64,000 nucleotides of DNA from Delftia acidovorans. Lineage in GTDB: Bacteria; Pseudomonadota; Gammaproteobacteria; Burkholderiales; Burkholderiaceae_C. Numbering within the stretch: position 1 is the stretch's first letter; every line of letters begins with the position of its first letter. The notes under the pieces are model-generated. The model was not told the origin of the DNA. It worked only from the letters and a program-made list of their open reading frames with translations, and did not search any database. The stretch is taken from the NCBI GenBank assembly GCA_031286585.1, contig JAITUC010000049.1, forward strand, positions 62,001 to 126,000, given 5' to 3'. The position numbers and the translations under genes are program-made. Below, piece after piece: positions 7,801 to 16,350 of the stretch.

Positions 7801-10449
7801 GAATTCTCCGCGCCGCGCTACCGCGAAGGCTATGAGCGCGGCATCCACGACCATGATGCAGCCCGCATCCTGCAGGTGCTGCTGCCCCTGCGCGATGCCG
7901 CCGGCGTGCTGCGCTTTGCGCCCGACGCCCGCGCGCTGGCCCTGTTGTTCTGGAGCGCACAGGCCCAGGTGCAGCAGCCACAACTGGCTGCCGCCCTGGC
8001 GCAGTGGCCGCTGCGGGCCCAGCAGGCCCAGGCCATGCAGCAGATGTTCGGCAGCGAGGCCGAACAGCTCAGCCTGCGCACCGACATCTCCGAGCGCCTG
8101 CGCGCCTATGCCGAAGAGCGGGGCCTGCTGCGCGACCTGTTTCCAGGCCAGGCGGCGCCCGCAGACGGCGATATCGACAGCCTGATCCACGGCGCCGCCG
8201 ACTACCTGCAGGCCGAGCTGGCGCAAAAGGCCGTGCGCTTTTCCTTCTCCAGCTACAGCCAGTCGGCCATTGCCGCGCTGCAGGCCGCCGTGCAGCAGCA
8301 GGCCCAGCCGCTGCAGCGCTGGGAAGAGATGCAGGCCTATTGGCAGGGCGAGGACCGGCACGACAAGGCCGTGGCGCCGCTGGCCGAGCGCTGGCGCAGC
8401 GCGCTGCACTGGCTGCAGACAGCCTGCCGCGCGCTGGACGACGGGCAAGGGCAGGCCTGGCTGGCCTACTGCGGCGAGGCTGCCGCCTGGCTGTGCTGTG
8501 CCGGCCAGTTGCCCTGCAAGGTCAGCAGCGTGGACCTGCGCCACGAAGTGCCGGGCCTGCTGGGCCAGCATCCGCGCATTGCAGACGGCCGCATGTGGCT
8601 GCAGATCGACGACCTGGGCCAGCGCGCCGCGCGCCATTTCCGCAGCTTTGTCCCCGAGTTCGGCCGCTACCAGGCGCTGCGCCAGCAACTGCTGCAGGAC
8701 TGGCGCTCGCGCGTGCGGGTGGAGGAATTCAAGGCCCGGCCGCTGTCGTCCTTTGTGCGCAACCGGCTCATCAACGAGATCTACCTGCCCGTGATCGGCG
8801 ACAACCTGGCCAAGCAGATCGGCGTGGCCGGGGAGAACAAGCGCACCGACCAGATGGGCCTGCTGATGATGATCTCGCCGCCCGGCTACGGCAAGACCAC
8901 GCTGATGGAGTACGTGGCCAACCGGCTGGGCCTGATCTTCATGAAGATCAACGGCCCGGCGCTGGGCCACTCCGTGCGCTCGCTGGACCCGGCCCAGGCG
9001 CCGGACGCCACGGCGGCCAAGGAACTGGAAAAGCTCAACCTCGCGCTGGAGATGGCCAACAACGTGATGCTGTACATCGACGACATACAGCACACGCACC
9101 CCGAGTTCCTGCAGAAATTCATCTCGCTGTCGGACGGCACGCGCCGCATCGAGGGCGTATGGAAGGGCCAGACCCGCACCCACGACATGCGCGGCAAGCG
9201 CTTTTGCGTGGTCATGTCCGGCAACCCGTACACCGAGTCGGGCGAGGTCTTCAAGATCCCCGACATGCTGGCCAACCGCGCCGACATCTACAACCTGGGC
9301 GACGTGCTCGGCGGCATGCAGGAGGTGTTCAAGCTCAGCTACATCGAAAACAGCATGACCTCCAACGCCGTGCTGGCGCCGATGGCCACGCGCAGCCTGC
9401 AGGACCTGTACCTGCTGCTGGACAAGGCGCAGGGCCGGGAGGTCTCGGGCAATGCGCTGTCGCACGACTATTCATCGGCCGAACTGCGCGAGATCGAGGC
9501 CGTGCTGGCCCGCATGGTGCAGGTGCGCGAGCTGGTGTTCAAGGTCAACCAGCAGTACATCCAGAGCGCCGCGCAGGACGACGGCTACCGCACCGAGCCG
9601 GCCTTCCGGCTGCAGGGCAGCTACCGCAACATGAACAAGCTGGCCGAGAAGATCACGCCCGCGATGAACGACCAGGAAATGCAGCAGATGCTGGCCGACC
9701 ACTACCAGGGCGAAGCGCAGATGCTGACCACGGGCGCAGAGGAGAACCTGCTCAAGCTCGCCGAGCTGCGCGGGCAGATGAGCGACGAGGACAGCGCCCG
9801 CTGGCAGCAGATACGCCAGCAGTTCCTGCGCCGCCAGGCCGCAGGCGGCGCCAATGCCGACGCCGCCACGCGCGTGACAGCGCAGCTGGTCGATCTGGTC
9901 GCCGCCACGCGCGAAGTGGCCCAGTCCCGGCAGAAGGCGATGCAGGAAGACGCCGACGACCAGGCCCACGCATCGGCAGCGGCCGCCCAGGCCGCCGCCA
10001 GGGACGCTGACCAATCCCAGACGCTGCAGGCGCTTCAGGCCCTGCTGGCGCGGCTGCTGCAGACGCAAAGCGCGGCAGGCGACTCCCTGCACGGCATACG
10101 CGAGCTGATGGCGCAAAAAGTGGCCGGCGAGGCGGCCCACCCCCGCGCCGGCACCCCGCCGGATACGCAGGAGGCCCAGAACAGGCAGGCCCTTGCCCAT
10201 ATGCTGGGCCAACTGCTGACCCGCTCGCTGACACAGTCCCTGGAGCCCGTGGTCTCGCACCTGGATCAGGCCCGCCGCCAGCAGCTGGGCCTGCACCGCG
10301 TGCTGATGCAGGTGGCCACGCGCATGCAGGAGCAGATCGACGCGCAGCGCGCGGGCCGTGCCGTGCCGGCCGCGGGCGCCATACGCTCCGAGGAAATCGA
10401 CAAGGCCTTCGAGCGCATGCAGCGCGGCGACGTGCCGCCTGCGGCCTAG
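4840..10449 (+). CDS. giant AAA+ ATPase (DUF3686 / so-called DNA repair ATPase family)
   Basis: An intact 1869-residue reading frame. The first ~1300 residues contain a region resembling DUF3686 (about 90-480) and long helical, Gln/Ala-rich coiled coil (about 480-850). A AAA+ module then begins with Walker A PPGYGKTT (K1352) and has a Walker B-like VMLYIDDIQ (D1414, D1415). Another coiled tail (about 1660-1860) ends the protein. The database name DNA repair ATPase is a legacy label; I see no nuclease or DNA-binding motif. A strong GGGGAGGG precedes the ATG at 4840, so I prefer it to the ATG at 4873. It follows the flotillin by 118 bases on the same strand and is probably part of the same operon. 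The likely role is remodelling a membrane-associated complex, which is inference. Confidence 0.8.
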   Translation: MVPDTRKPVTPMSQPSPSSSPSLSPDTAASAVDQAVASGGSYEVLAKRLDGQGQALETLARQLNEERLEEFGRSQMEVIGRMRVRTENNCLGRDIAQVGGYLLFGYNVFMGLKQSTRVEDVFGLYRLHEGEQGYEVTPVDLKDSFLGIQSFVQDFQELYAYYKNTRLMQLAVRDGKLLASFQIGERLSDVRVFRWSVPVDGQPIRYIDNRGERDIELPAPHDFEWQRAGREQLVQGRHPHINILDKVFVETLGGDLTIKVENNTNDGLGIYREPVQEKNQSLDDAVFEYAAVGSLILLKILPYREEQWRYLIFNTLSRQVLRMDAIGAACIQLPQDHGIIFPGGYYLQSGENRSFEQNMQGMRYRRSIRSPNGEDVLYVFYEPESGRMALFKYNLIERALQPPLIGHGYARMDDGRVVIFAAESNEASRVHPMQVWRTPFASDDYAARQPQRDSFLGRIGNAELVSGISDLYSVRKEIAATEVSLPRYERLIDAARRLFERYHWLGAPQLKGVHETLLGIVATGDAVIDEYEKVESIRNASAKAMGEVSSRHGQLLKTLRLADWKSIGEYVDALTQLGQLRGQLMATRDLRYVDQAAIDTMVQGVNEAQADVSQRTAAFIATDEAMQPYADQLQALDQAAQAAATVAQINEPLARMADMAAALDMLSELMGSLSIDDATQRTQVVDRISAVYARLNQVRARAEQRRSGLGGAENVAQFAAQLALFSQSIVSALGLAQTPEKCDEQLARLLVQLEEIESRFGEHEQFLGDIMAKREEVLESFEARRQSLQDERQRKAQGVLDAALRIVQSLPKRTEKLASADALHAFFAGDPLIGKLKELAQRLREQLHDPVKADDIDGRVKNLRDQAFRALQDRTELYEGDGAIIRLGRHRFSVGNQELDLTLLPRNGELFLHLVGTEYFEPVDNPELAALQAYWDASTPAESPQFYRGEYLALEVVLAARQRRDGWSEARLAQLLPDEAALTQAIREFSAPRYREGYERGIHDHDAARILQVLLPLRDAAGVLRFAPDARALALLFWSAQAQVQQPQLAAALAQWPLRAQQAQAMQQMFGSEAEQLSLRTDISERLRAYAEERGLLRDLFPGQAAPADGDIDSLIHGAADYLQAELAQKAVRFSFSSYSQSAIAALQAAVQQQAQPLQRWEEMQAYWQGEDRHDKAVAPLAERWRSALHWLQTACRALDDGQGQAWLAYCGEAAAWLCCAGQLPCKVSSVDLRHEVPGLLGQHPRIADGRMWLQIDDLGQRAARHFRSFVPEFGRYQALRQQLLQDWRSRVRVEEFKARPLSSFVRNRLINEIYLPVIGDNLAKQIGVAGENKRTDQMGLLMMISPPGYGKTTLMEYVANRLGLIFMKINGPALGHSVRSLDPAQAPDATAAKELEKLNLALEMANNVMLYIDDIQHTHPEFLQKFISLSDGTRRIEGVWKGQTRTHDMRGKRFCVVMSGNPYTESGEVFKIPDMLANRADIYNLGDVLGGMQEVFKLSYIENSMTSNAVLAPMATRSLQDLYLLLDKAQGREVSGNALSHDYSSAELREIEAVLARMVQVRELVFKVNQQYIQSAAQDDGYRTEPAFRLQGSYRNMNKLAEKITPAMNDQEMQQMLADHYQGEAQMLTTGAEENLLKLAELRGQMSDEDSARWQQIRQQFLRRQAAGGANADAATRVTAQLVDLVAATREVAQSRQKAMQEDADDQAHASAAAAQAAARDADQSQTLQALQALLARLLQTQSAAGDSLHGIRELMAQKVAGEAAHPRAGTPPDTQEAQNRQALAHMLGQLLTRSLTQSLEPVVSHLDQARRQQLGLHRVLMQVATRMQEQIDAQRAGRAVPAAGAIRSEEIDKAFERMQRGDVPPAA

Positions 10450-10650
10450 GCGCAGCGCCCGGGGCAGGGCGCATCAGGAAGGGCCGGGGGCCCTCGGAAG
10501 TCTGCATCCACTGATCCGTCATCGGACATCCCGATGTCCCGGACGTTGGGCCGTCACCTACAGCCCGCAGCGCGCCGCGCCGCGATGCTGGGGCGGCGAG
10601 TGCGCTGCGGCGTGCGCGCCCCACGAACGAGCCAACACGATGGACGCCCC

Positions 10651-11322
10651 ATGGAACACAACCCCCAGCTTTCCGTTTCGCGCAGGGACCTGCTGATAGC
10701 AGGTGCTTCCACGGCTGCGGCAACGGCCGTGCCCCGGCCGGCCGCTGCGCAGATGCAGCCTCCCTCCCTTCCCGATGTTGCCGATGTTCCCGATCCGGCC
10801 CGGTTTCCCGTCGCTCCCGTCACCCTGCAGGTGAACGGCAGTGAGCACCGCCTGGACCTGGACACCCGCACCACGCTGCTCGATGCCCTGCGCGAGCATC
10901 TGCACCTGACCGGCACCAAGAAAGGCTGCGACCATGGCCAGTGCGGGGCCTGCACGGTGCTGGTGAACGGGCGGCGGGTAGTGTCCTGCCTGAGCCTGGC
11001 CGTGATGAACCAGGGCGCCGCCGTGACCACCATCGAAGGTCTTGGCACGCCGCAATCCCCGCACGCCATGCAGGCCGCCTTCGTGCGGCACGACGGTTTC
11101 CAGTGCGGCTACTGCACGCCGGGGCAGATCTGCTCTGCCGTGGGCGTGCTCGACGAGATCCGGCAAGGCATGCCCAGCCATGCCAGCGAAGACATCGTGG
11201 CCCAGCCCCTGGTGTCGGCCCATGAACTGCGCGAACGCATGAGCGGCAATCTGTGCCGCTGCGGGGCGTATTCCAACATCGTCGATGCCATCACCGAAGT
11301 GGCGGGGGAGGGGCGGACATGA
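10651..11322 (+). CDS. paoA: PaoA-like [2Fe-2S] subunit of a periplasmic aldehyde oxidoreductase
   Basis: This is the 223-residue small subunit of a xanthine-oxidase-family enzyme. A twin-arginine signal ([11 protein letters not shown]) at residues 10-20 directs folded export. The plant-type [2Fe-2S] motif CDHGQCGAC (C93, C98, C101) and the second cluster motif CGYCTPGQ with GNLCRCGAY are intact. It passes electrons from molybdenum cofactor to FAD. The start at 10651 is set by the Tat signal; longer in-frame upstream starts would bury it. The stop overlaps the ATG of the next gene (ATGA), so translation is probably coupled. The small-medium-large gene order and the Tat signal fit PaoABC (YagTSR), which oxidises aromatic aldehydes. 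Confidence 0.88.
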   Translation: MEHNPQLSVSRRDLLIAGASTAAATAVPRPAAAQMQPPSLPDVADVPDPARFPVAPVTLQVNGSEHRLDLDTRTTLLDALREHLHLTGTKKGCDHGQCGACTVLVNGRRVVSCLSLAVMNQGAAVTTIEGLGTPQSPHAMQAAFVRHDGFQCGYCTPGQICSAVGVLDEIRQGMPSHASEDIVAQPLVSAHELRERMSGNLCRCGAYSNIVDAITEVAGEGRT

Positions 11323-12269
11323 TTGCCTTCACCTACGAGCGCGCCCAATCCCCCGCGCAGGCCGCCGCCGCTGTGGCGGCCCGGCCGGGTGCCCGCTTCA
11401 TCGCCGGGGGCACGAATCTGCTGGACCTGATGAAGCTGCAGGTAGAAACCCCGGTGCATCTGGTCGATGTGAACGGCACTGGCATGGACACCGTGGAGCC
11501 CACCGCGCAAGGCGGGCTGCGCATAGGCGCGCTGGTGCGCAACAGCGACCTGGCCGCCCATGCGCGCGTGCGGCGCGACTACGGCGTGCTGACCCGCGCC
11601 CTGGTGGCTGGCGCCTCGGGCCAGCTGCGCAACATGGCCACCACGGGCGGCAATCTGCTGCAGCGCACACGCTGCGCGTATTTCTACGACACCAACATGC
11701 CGTGCAACAAGCGCATGCCCGGCAGCGGATGCCCGGCCATTGCCGGCGCGAGCCGCCAGCATGCGGTGATCGGTGGCAGCGAGGCCTGCATCGCCACCCA
11801 CCCCAGCGACATGGCCGTGGCACTGCGCGCACTGGATGCCACGGTGGAGACGGTCCAGGCCGACGGCAAAGCCCGCGTCATTCCCATTGCCGACTTCCAC
11901 CGGCTGCCCGGCAGCACGCCGCATGTAGAGACGGCCTTGCAGGCCGGCGAGCTGATCACCTCCGTCACCCTGCCGCCGCCGCCGGGCGGCACGCACATCT
12001 ATCACAAGGTGCGCGACCGGGCTTCCTATGCCTTTGCGCTGGTGTCGGTGGCCGCCATCGTGCAGCGCGACGGCAGCGGACGCGTGGCCCTGGGCGGCGT
12101 GGCGCACAAGCCCTGGCGCCTGGAGTCGGCCGAAGCGCAGATGCCGCAGGGAGCCAAGGCCGTTACCGAGCGCCTGCTGGCGGGGGCGCATCCCACGCAC
12201 GACAACGCCTTCAAACTCCCGCTGGCCGAGCGCACGCTTGCCGCCGTGCTGGAACAGGCCAGGAGCTGA
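11319..12269 (+). CDS. paoB: PaoB-like FAD-binding subunit with extra iron-sulfur insertion
   Basis: A 316-residue CO-dehydrogenase/XDH flavoprotein-type subunit. FAD-binding motifs are visible as [14 protein letters not shown] near residue 25 and [12 protein letters not shown] near 110. A cysteine-rich insertion with C119, C129 and C138 ([11 protein letters not shown]...GSGC) matches the [4Fe-4S]-binding loop of PaoB/YagS and is absent from ordinary xanthine dehydrogenases, which strengthens the family call. The start overlaps the paoA stop by four bases. Its stop is four bases from the paoC start. It relays electrons from the small and large subunits to the FAD and on to an external acceptor. 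Confidence 0.88.
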   Translation: MIAFTYERAQSPAQAAAAVAARPGARFIAGGTNLLDLMKLQVETPVHLVDVNGTGMDTVEPTAQGGLRIGALVRNSDLAAHARVRRDYGVLTRALVAGASGQLRNMATTGGNLLQRTRCAYFYDTNMPCNKRMPGSGCPAIAGASRQHAVIGGSEACIATHPSDMAVALRALDATVETVQADGKARVIPIADFHRLPGSTPHVETALQAGELITSVTLPPPPGGTHIYHKVRDRASYAFALVSVAAIVQRDGSGRVALGGVAHKPWRLESAEAQMPQGAKAVTERLLAGAHPTHDNAFKLPLAERTLAAVLEQARS

Positions 12270-12273
12270 TGAG

Positions 12274-14526
12274 ATGAAATTCGACACACCCGCAACCCTC
12301 AACCCCATCGACCAGCTCAAAATCATCGGCCAGCCGATGAGCCGCATCGACGGCCTGCTCAAGACCACCGGCACGGCGCCCTATGCCTACGAACGGCATG
12401 ACGTGGTTCAGCTCCCGGCCTATGGCTATGTGGTGGGCTCGGCCATCGCCAAGGGCCGCATACGCAGCATAGCGCTGGCGCAGGCAAGCCGCGCGTCCGG
12501 CGTGCTCGCCATCGTCACGGCGCAGACCGCCGGCAAGCTGGGCCAGGGCAAGATGAATACCGCGCCGCTGCTGGCAGGTCCCGAGGTGGCCCATTACCAC
12601 CAGGCCGTGGCCCTGGTGGTGGCGGAGACCTTCGAGCAGGCGCGCGCGGCCGCACAGCTGGTCCGTGTGGACTACGAAACCGTGGCGGGCGCCTATGACC
12701 TGGCCAAGGCCAGGGACTCTGCCGTGCCACCCGACAGCATCAATGGCGATGCGCCCGACACGGCCATTGGAGATTTCGACGGCGCCTTCGCTTCGGCCGC
12801 CGTGAAGGTGGATGCCACATACACCACGCCCGACCAGTCCCACGCGATGATGGAGCCGCATGCCACGCTGGCCGCGTGGCAGGGCGACCAGCTGACGGTA
12901 TGGACCTCGAACCAGATGATTGCCTGGGGCCAGGGCGAGCTGGCAAAGACGCTGGGCATTCCCAAGGACAAAGTGCGCCTGGTCTCGCCATTCATTGGCG
13001 GCGGTTTTGGCGGCAAGCTGTTCCTGCGGGCCGATGCCCTGCTGGCCGCACTGGGTGCACGCGCGGCGGGCCGGCCCGTCAAGGTCGCACTGCAGCGCCC
13101 GCTGATGGCCAACAACACCACGCACCGCCCGGCCACCATCCAGCGCGTGCGCATCGCGGCAGGGCAGGACGGCAGGATCACCGCCATCGGCCATGAAAGC
13201 TGGTCGGGCGACCAGCCCGGAGGGTCGGCTGACGGCGCCGTGGACCAGACCCGCCGCATGTATGCCGGCACCCACCGCATGACCGCCACCCGACTGGCCG
13301 TGCTGGACCTGCCCGAGGCCAATGCCATGCGTGCCCCGGGTGAGGCCACGGGCCACATGGCGCTGGAGATCGCCATGGACGAGCTGGCGGAAAAGCTCGG
13401 GCTCGATCCCGTGGAGCTGCGCATCCGCAACGACACCCAGGTGGTGCCGGACAGCGGCAAGAAACCGCTGCCCAAGGCAAAGGAGGGCGCCTCCGCCCAG
13501 GAGCACAAACCGTTTTCCCGCCGTGAATTCGTGCAGTGCCTGCGCACGGGCGCCGAGCGCTTCGGATGGAGCCAGCGCAATCCCCAGCCGGCCCAGCACC
13601 GCGAAGGGCGCTGGCTGGTCGGCCTGGGCATGGCCGGCGCCTACCGTGGCGCGCCTGTCATGAAGTCCGCCGCCCGCGTGCGCCTGGACAGGCAGGGCAT
13701 GCTCACCGTGGAAACCGACATGACCGACATCGGCACGGGCAGCTACACCATCATTGCCCAGACGGCGGCCGAGATGCTGGGCCTGCCGCTGCAGCAGGTG
13801 CGCGTGCGGCTGGGCGATTCCGCCTTTCCCGTGTCGGCCGGCTCGGGCGGGCAATGGGGCGCGGCCAGTGCCAGCTCCGGCGTCTATGCCGCCTGCGTGA
13901 AGCTGCGCGAGGCCGCAGCGCGCAAACTGGGCATGGACCCGGCGACGGCTGAGTTTGCGGATGGGCATGTCCGGGCCGGCGGGCGCCGAATGCCGCTTGC
14001 CCAGGCCGCCAGCGATTCCGACCTGACCGGAGAAGACGCCATTGAATTCGGCGTGCTCGACAAGAAGATGCAGCAATCCACCTTTGGCGCGCACTTCGTG
14101 GAGGTCGCCGTGGACGCATTCACCGCCGAGGTCCGCGTGCGCCGCATGCTGGCCGTTTGCGCGGCGGGCCGCATCCTCAATCCCAAGACGGCCCGCAGCC
14201 AGGTCATCGGCGCCATGACCATGGGCGTGGGAGCGGCCCTGATGGAAGAGCTGGCCGTGGACACGCGCCTGGGCTATTTCGTCAACCACGACCTGGCAGG
14301 CTACGAGGTGCCCGTGCATGCCGACATCCCGCACCAGGAGGTGATCTTTCTGGACGAGGTCGATCCCATGGCCTCGCCCATGAAAGCCAAGGGCGTGGGC
14401 GAGCTGGGCATCTGCGGCGTGAGCGCAGCCATTGCCAACGCCATCCACAACGCCACCGGCGTGCGGGTGCGCGACTACCCGATCACTCTGGACAAGCTGC
14501 TGGCAGGACTGGGGAGGCTGGCATGA
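12274..14526 (+). CDS. paoC: PaoC-like molybdopterin-binding catalytic subunit
   Basis: The 750-residue large subunit of the molybdenum hydroxylase. Molybdopterin-contact motifs typical of the family are present: FIGGGFGGKL near residue 240, GEATGHMALE near 352, and the SGGQWGAAS glycine-rich loop near 525. The catalytic base sits in GVGELGICG (E710). CAGGAG lies upstream of the ATG at 12274. It has no signal peptide of its own, so it is presumably exported in complex with the Tat-bearing PaoA. The substrate is probably an aromatic or other aldehyde, inferred from PaoABC. A PaoD-like insertion chaperone is not found in this window. Confidence 0.88.
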   Translation: MKFDTPATLNPIDQLKIIGQPMSRIDGLLKTTGTAPYAYERHDVVQLPAYGYVVGSAIAKGRIRSIALAQASRASGVLAIVTAQTAGKLGQGKMNTAPLLAGPEVAHYHQAVALVVAETFEQARAAAQLVRVDYETVAGAYDLAKARDSAVPPDSINGDAPDTAIGDFDGAFASAAVKVDATYTTPDQSHAMMEPHATLAAWQGDQLTVWTSNQMIAWGQGELAKTLGIPKDKVRLVSPFIGGGFGGKLFLRADALLAALGARAAGRPVKVALQRPLMANNTTHRPATIQRVRIAAGQDGRITAIGHESWSGDQPGGSADGAVDQTRRMYAGTHRMTATRLAVLDLPEANAMRAPGEATGHMALEIAMDELAEKLGLDPVELRIRNDTQVVPDSGKKPLPKAKEGASAQEHKPFSRREFVQCLRTGAERFGWSQRNPQPAQHREGRWLVGLGMAGAYRGAPVMKSAARVRLDRQGMLTVETDMTDIGTGSYTIIAQTAAEMLGLPLQQVRVRLGDSAFPVSAGSGGQWGAASASSGVYAACVKLREAAARKLGMDPATAEFADGHVRAGGRRMPLAQAASDSDLTGEDAIEFGVLDKKMQQSTFGAHFVEVAVDAFTAEVRVRRMLAVCAAGRILNPKTARSQVIGAMTMGVGAALMEELAVDTRLGYFVNHDLAGYEVPVHADIPHQEVIFLDEVDPMASPMKAKGVGELGICGVSAAIANAIHNATGVRVRDYPITLDKLLAGLGRLA

Positions 14527-14592
14527 GAGGGCACTGCGTGCCCCATATCCAGGGCCTGCCTCACCGCAGCCCAGCGCAGGTTGCGGGCACTG

Positions 14593-16218
14593 TCACACTG
14601 TGGAGCAACTGAAGCTTTCCGCCTTGGCCGGGTCGCCCCGGCCGTCGTAGCGCGGGAACTTCGGGTATTCGCACACGGGCCGCTGCAGCACCGGCCGCCT
14701 GGTGCCAGTGCCTGCGTCGGCGGGCGCGTAGCGGGTGGCCACCAGTCTTTCGGGCGCAGTGCCGCGCTCCACCCAGGCGTCCATTGCGGCCAGCAGATCG
14801 ATGCTCACGGGGTCGGTGCCCGGGCCGTCAAGGTTGTGTCCTATGGAGGGCGAACTGAGCATGCGCGCAAAACCCTGCACCCTGCTGGCGCCCAGGCGCG
14901 TTCGCACGCTATCCAGGTAATCCGCCGTGCGGTAGACCGAGACGCAGGTGTCGCCCATGCCATACCAGACCAGCAGCTTGCCGCCGTTGTCCGCGAAGGC
15001 GGAGAGATCGGGATTGTTCGCGTCGATCATGTGGGCCAGGCGCAGGTACTGGGACTGGTACTGCGTGGGGTCGTGGGCCAGCAGGTCGGCATTGGGATTT
15101 CCCTCCACCAGGCGTGCGGCGGCCTGGGCTGCCATGTAGTTGAACGAGTCCCGCGCCTCGAAGCTGGGGCCGAACACGTAAGCCTCCCAATCCGAGGTCG
15201 CCGCGCCCCCGCGCCCATAGCCGGGGTAGCCCCGCGCGCCTTGCGACACGGTCACGGGCACGTCTTTCTGTGCATAGATCAGCCGTACCGATTCGATCTG
15301 CCCCGCAGTGAGGCAGCTGTCGTTGTCGGCGCCGGTGCACAGCAGGTCCGTTGGCACGTAGTTGCAGGCGGCCACATTGCCGATGATGCCGTCCTTGAGG
15401 CCGTCGAGGTCATCGCAGGCCTGCGCCTCGGCCTTGGCGTACAGGGCGATCTTCGCCGGACTCAACCAGTTTTCGGGCTTCGAGAAAACGTGGCGCAGCA
15501 GTGTCGGACCCAGGTTGATCTGATGCGCCTGCTGGCTCATCGCGGGCTCCATGGCGATCACGCCGTCGTAGTCCTTGGGGTAGTTTTGGGTGGCTGCCAG
15601 TGCGGAGCGTCCTCCGTTGGAGTGTCCGATGTGGTAGCGGCGGGCAGGCCGCTTGCCATAGAAATCGGTGGCAATGGCCGTGCCCACTTCGAGCACAAAG
15701 TGATTGGCATCGAAAGCATGGTTGCGCAGCGCGACATCGCTGGCACCCCAGGCAAAGCCGGGCGCCACATGGCCCGAGTCGGAACTCATCTTCACATAGG
15801 TGTGGGCCGAGGGGCCGATGATGTGCTGGTACCAGGGGTCGTCGGTCGGGATGAATCCATCGAATCCGCCGCCACCGATCGTCAGTGTCTTGGTGTTCCA
15901 GGTTCCGCCTGCGGGCAGTTCCACAGCCCAGTGAATGGTGGACTGTGGCGAGGAGACGATTTCCCCGCGCACGATGCATACCTCGGGCAGCAGGCCCTGT
16001 GCGGCACGCAGTTCCGTGCGCGTGATCGTGGCACCGTGGGGCAGGTTGGCCGTGCGGTAGGCAGGGCACGCCTGTGCAAGAGGCTGGCTGGCGGCGGGAA
16101 CTTTGTCGCCGCCGCCACCGCAGCCGCCGAGCGCCAGGGCGGTCAGCGTGCCCATGGCGGCAGCGAGCAGGCAGGGGCGGCCGCCGGGCGAACCTTCGGG
16201 CGATAGGTTGAAAAACAT
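14593..16218 (-). CDS. tannase/feruloyl esterase family lipoprotein
   Basis: This 541-residue protein belongs to the tannase and feruloyl esterase family, serine alpha/beta hydrolases that cleave gallate or hydroxycinnamate esters. The nucleophile is the Ser of GHSNGGRSA and a likely acid/base His lies in SIGHNLDGPG near the C-terminus. Residues 1-32 carry a hydrophobic segment ending in ALGGC followed by Gly, which fits a lipobox, so the enzyme is probably an outer-membrane or periplasmic lipoprotein. I chose the ATG at 16218 because AGGAGA lies about nine bases upstream and the extended N-terminus has no such signal. It is downstream of a LuxR regulator on the same strand. The exact ester is unknown. 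Confidence 0.85.
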   Translation of the reverse strand: MFFNLSPEGSPGGRPCLLAAAMGTLTALALGGCGGGGDKVPAASQPLAQACPAYRTANLPHGATITRTELRAAQGLLPEVCIVRGEIVSSPQSTIHWAVELPAGGTWNTKTLTIGGGGFDGFIPTDDPWYQHIIGPSAHTYVKMSSDSGHVAPGFAWGASDVALRNHAFDANHFVLEVGTAIATDFYGKRPARRYHIGHSNGGRSALAATQNYPKDYDGVIAMEPAMSQQAHQINLGPTLLRHVFSKPENWLSPAKIALYAKAEAQACDDLDGLKDGIIGNVAACNYVPTDLLCTGADNDSCLTAGQIESVRLIYAQKDVPVTVSQGARGYPGYGRGGAATSDWEAYVFGPSFEARDSFNYMAAQAAARLVEGNPNADLLAHDPTQYQSQYLRLAHMIDANNPDLSAFADNGGKLLVWYGMGDTCVSVYRTADYLDSVRTRLGASRVQGFARMLSSPSIGHNLDGPGTDPVSIDLLAAMDAWVERGTAPERLVATRYAPADAGTGTRRPVLQRPVCEYPKFPRYDGRGDPAKAESFSCSTV

Positions 16219-16350
16219 GGGATGCGTCTCCTGTTGTTGCTTGGATACGGAGCCTTCGGGCTCCGGGGCGCAACGATAGAGGCCGGCCGGCGCGGCACGG
16301 CCCCTGCAAATGCAGAGGAGAAGGGAAACCACCAGGGCGATTCGCGCCAG

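Noticed and set aside
4642-9465. 1607-residue open frame on the minus strand opposite the ATPase
   Set aside because: Composition is unlike a protein (long Gln/Ala/Leu runs); it is the high-GC shadow of the real gene on the + strand.
12211-14448. 745-residue frame opposite paoC
   Set aside because: Shadow of paoC; no start signal or domain.
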